Positions 60,991 to 64,000 of a stretch of 64,000 bases of DNA are shown in pieces. Source of the stretch: Morchella semilibera (Eukaryota > Ascomycota > Pezizomycetes > Pezizales > Morchellaceae); assembly GCA_009192285.1 (NCBI GenBank), contig CM018603.1, positions 1,775,802 to 1,839,801 on the forward strand, in the 5' to 3' direction. The translations under genes and the position numbers were made by a program. The notes beneath the pieces were generated by a model. The model had not been told where the DNA came from. It searched no databases and worked only from the letters and a program-made list of their open reading frames with translations. The number at the start of each line of letters is the position of its first letter. The stretch's first letter is position 1.

Positions 60991-63527
60991 CCGAGCTTTG
61001 ATTAGTAAGTTTCGGAGGCCACCAACAACCTATTTTCACGCAAAAAACATATACAGCTCTTTATGGCTACCCCGCCGCCCGGGAGCTTCTGGCCCTCTGC
61101 GCCTTTATAAGGGGTTCTGGAGCCCTCATGAGTCCCCGATCTAGATCATATTGTTTCGTTTACTATCATGTTAATTTTATTCTAAATACATTCTATGCCA
61201 GCTGAAGTCACTCGAGCCTTTATGAAGGCCTCTTGTACCTTTCCCCAGGCCACCAGAGACATTGTCACTATATATCGAATTCATTCCACGTTCTCAAATC
61301 TATCCTCGTGTTCACAAGCCATTGACCCTGTCCCAGCTCGAACAAATGAGCCATTCCCAAAACACTATTGATATTAACTACCCAAAACCTTTGCCGAGAG
61401 CGCCTCACAACTCTAAGAAGATCATGTGAGCCGTCTGGAAGACTCCTATCCTTGGCTTCGAGTAGCTCTACAAGACAAAGCTGATATGTTTTCGTCGATA
61501 TACTGTCACGTATCTTGAATATTGCTCGTACAAGCCCTGGTAGGTGTCCCTGAAAGGCTCCCTACAGCTCCGTTGTGGCCACCTTAATCCATGCCCAATA
61601 TCACGGCGTACTACGGACTTCGCGGGGGAGAAGGATATTGGAGAATAGGGTTTCGGGTATAAGGTTTCTTTTGGGTTCTTGGAGTTTCTATGGGTTTCCG
61701 TTGCACGATGTTATGAGTCATGATTGTACAGGGATTAGGAGGGGTATATATACGTTGCTACAGATCTTCCCTTTGTTCTTTTCTTTCTCTTTCTTTCCTT
61801 ACGTGTTCTTCCTGTTATCAACCCTACGGTTTAGTTTCGTTTTATCTTGTGTCTTTAGTTCCGAATATATTACGTCATAACCATAGTCTTCGCCAAGACC
61901 CCCTTGGGTCTTCCATAGTACCTTGCCTCGCCTCGCTTCGTCTCGTCTTGTCTCGTCCCGCTTCGCCTCGCCTCGCCCCGCCCATAGCTCATGACCGTAG
62001 TCCGTGTCGTCTACTGGTATCTTCGTCTCCACGTCTTCGTCAGAGAGGCCCTCTGGACCCTCTGCCCTACAACCCTGCTCCTCGGTTAAGTCTCCTCGCC
62101 TTCGCCTTTCGTCTTCGTCCTCGTTTCGGCCTCGGTTGTGTACCTCGGCCCTCTTGTCTGTTGTCTCCGTGTTGCTCCGTAACACCCAATCATTTTCAGT
62201 CGACCTTTTCCTAAATAATGCCTCTCCTGTACACTGTATATTGTGTATCTCGTAACTGTCAGGATTCTGAAAAATTGATACTGGCACCTGTAGGCACTTA
62301 AAGCACCCCATCGGGCACTTCAGAAGGCTCAATAAGCTTTGTTCTCCTCGGTTCAGGCCCTGACCATATTCCGACACCGCTCTTGCTAGTGTTCTTCTAT
62401 TGATTTTAATCATATCAGCGATATCAGATAATATGTGGGGTCCATCGTCGGGGGTTGACATCCTAGGTTCCGGGTGTTTATCATCGTCTAGGAATCTTTC
62501 ATTTATCTTTTGTGGGTCCTCGTTTTTGAATACTTCCAACATGCTCCGGAGGCTTTCTCGATGGCTTGGGAGGCTCTCGTAATGTTCTGGAAGACTGACA
62601 ACGATATCTTTTAGATTTAAGACCCATACCTCTATAGGCATACGCCTTGAGTGTTAACCGAGAATCTGAACTGTTGCGTCGACCTTATTGGAGGCTGCAT
62701 AAGCCATCTTAATTTGTTGCCTATGAGCTAACTCGCTCACATCAGTTGAAAACATTGGAATATTACCAAAGCGCTCTACATGCACCCGGAAGTGTGAAAG
62801 AAGATGCATTTTAATGAAGTTGAAATGAGAAGCCTCGCTGTCCCGGCGTGTTAGCATCGGTCCTAAGGGTTTGGTAGTCGAAGCGCTGTTGTAGTTATTG
62901 GGGTAATGTTAAGCGAGAAGGAGGTAGGCAAGGCGAGGGTGTCGTCATTGGGTTCTAGGAGGTTTGATGGCGTGATGAATTGGTAATGTAAATAGCGAAG
63001 ATGGTGGGGAGGAATATGCGGTGTGGTAGCGATGGGTTTCTATGAGGTTCCATGAGTAAAAGTGTGAGTCATGGCGGACTGGTGGAGGGGGTATGTTAAA
63101 TAGCGGAGATGGATAATTTCCTTAGTTCTTTCTTTCTTTCTTCTCTGTTTCGTCTTCTTGTTATCTCGGTACATAGGAATCTACTCCTATTCTTAAGCCA
63201 TAGCTTCTCGTACCCAAGATCCTATCCTTTAAAAGAGGAAAACCATGGTACCGCTCATCGTTCTCGTTGAGGTCCATTCGGTCCTCACTCTCCCTGCCCT
63301 GTGTTCCTGTGCCCTTGCCTTACCTTTGCCCTCGCCGGTGCCTGTGCTTGTGCCTGCCCGGGGTTACCTTTAAAACTGTCTTTGTCGGTCTTCTCGTCGC
63401 TGAAGCTGTGCTCCTCGGGTTCTTCTGCGTCATCATTGTCATCTTCCTCTTTGCGTCGGGTTACTCCATCACACTAAGACGAGACCACTCTTACTCGACT
63501 GGCACAGCTCGAGTTCTCGCACCATAG
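60991..63527. other. Repeat-derived region ahead of gag
   Basis: Probably the left end of an LTR element and older insertions. Two stretches share similar order of words (ATGGGTTTC, GAGTCATG, GGAGGGGTAT, then a CTTTCTTTC tract and CTTSTTGTTATC-like block): about 61688-61830 and 63027-63162. They look like diverged promoter ends of one element family; the first has a TATATATA box at about 61747. A minus-strand frame (62641-61799, about 280 codons) has no family match and is not called a gene. Confidence 0.4.
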
Positions 63528-64000
63528 CTCACCACGTCCTCTCCAGATACCAATGCATTTTATTATCAAAAGCTCCATACGGATCTCGAAGGGTTCTTTG
63601 TCGCCCACCCTGAAGTGGACCCTGCCGCAACGGAAGAAGCGAAGGAAGCCTATGCCCTCCTTCAAAGAGCGCACAAAGGGGTCCAGCAATATGCAGTTGA
63701 CTTCAACACCTATCACATTGAAACCGAACAAGGCCGGGCCGAGTTCCATAAAGAAATCCAGGGACTACGAGCTAAGATCAAGAAGTTGCAAGAAGGAGTC
63801 AAGGGAGGTTTAGAGGAGATCCATGACGACTTAACGAAGCCATCCAAATCCGAGAAACTTCCCGACCCGGAGAAATACCGGGGCGATCGCAAGACTCTCA
63901 GAACCTTTCAAAGACAACTACAGATTAAGCTTACGGCTAATCTTGATCGTTTTCCTACTTCGGCTCAACAACTTGCGTATTCTATTTTTCGTTTGGAAGG
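63528..64000 (+). mobile_element. LTR-retrotransposon gag coding region (Ty3/gypsy type), partial
   Basis: An open frame runs from just after a TAG at 63525-63527 to the window end (about 157 codons). It contains a predicted helical region (EIQGLRAKIKKLQEGVKGGL) and then KLPDPEKYRGDRKTLRTFQR and QLAYSIFRLEG. This is the capsid-like N-terminal part of fungal gypsy gag, which packages element RNA; the usual block is LPDPEKFxGDRxxLxxFLxQL. The frame has no ATG after the TAG. The same frame is also open before it (63267-63524) and encodes a hydrophobic stretch. Either the true start is spliced in, or this copy is damaged. Pol, if present, lies beyond the right edge. Confidence 0.75.

Noticed and set aside
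61799-62641. 280-codon minus-strand frame next to the retroelement
   Set aside because: No family signature; half is Arg/Asp/Glu low complexity from repeated TCGCCTCG/TCGTC words. It may be repeat-derived, so it is not called a gene.

Overview
The window is nuclear DNA of a filamentous ascomycete (Pezizomycotina). Nearly every protein gene is cut by short introns of about 50-70 nt (a few reach 100-200 nt) with GT-AG borders and a CTAAC/CTAAT/CTGAC branch site 15-25 nt before the acceptor. The recognisable products are fungal: glucan hydrolase of the GH5_15 type, fungal Atg5, Mdm31, an SOD-like mitoribosomal protein, and a gypsy-type gag. Genes are sparse (19 in 64 kb), and the gaps are AT-rich and full of inverted-repeat elements. 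This resembles an expanded genome of the Pezizomycetes (truffle-like) kind, but the class is an inference. I rebuilt gene models by hand from open frames, splice signals and family knowledge. The exon sums quoted are multiples of three.

Layout, left to right: protoglobin (-, runs off the left edge); a 7-kb gap; a large low-complexity/coiled-coil protein with a fungal ubiquitin-like domain (+, 7854-10875); AP-3 delta adaptin (-, 12680-16044); EMC2 (+, 17293-18348); a 4-kb gap; a secreted GH5_15 beta-1,6-glucanase (+, 22465-23655); Mdm31 (-, 24202-26514); a six-exon secreted protein with three CxxxC...CxxxC repeats (-, 27127-28270); an FAH-family hydrolase (-, 28669-30046); lumazine synthase (-, 31163-32141); glucosamine-6-P synthase GFA1 (+, 35289-37799); an RS/His/Gly-rich protein (+, 39769-40407); a synaptojanin-like SAC1/5-phosphatase (-, 41222-45752); a Frag1/DRAM/Sfk1 membrane protein (+, 46803-47872); mitoribosomal bL34m (+, 48475-48935) tail to tail with an SOD-like mitoribosomal protein (-, 49159-50235); ATG5 (+, 50593-51828) tail to tail with the CSA/Rad28 WD40 protein (-, 51890-53279); a SAM+HMG-box protein (-, 54809-56785); then a repeat-rich end with a minisatellite and the start of an LTR-retrotransposon gag that runs off the right edge.

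The genes do not form a biosynthetic or defence cluster. Loose themes are membrane traffic and autophagy (AP-3 delta, synaptojanin-like phosphatase, ATG5), cell wall (GFA1, GH5_15), and mitochondria (Mdm31 and two mitoribosomal proteins).

The best second looks are: the lineage-specific hairpin-repeat secreted protein, whose repeats share an intron position; three genes whose start codon or first two codons are assembled by splicing, including an AP-3 delta start codon split AT|G; GFA1 with three apparent +1 shifts and an FAH gene with one, probably homopolymer errors; two families of small inverted-repeat elements with two copies each; and a high density of TACATGTA-type palindromes in gene-free DNA.
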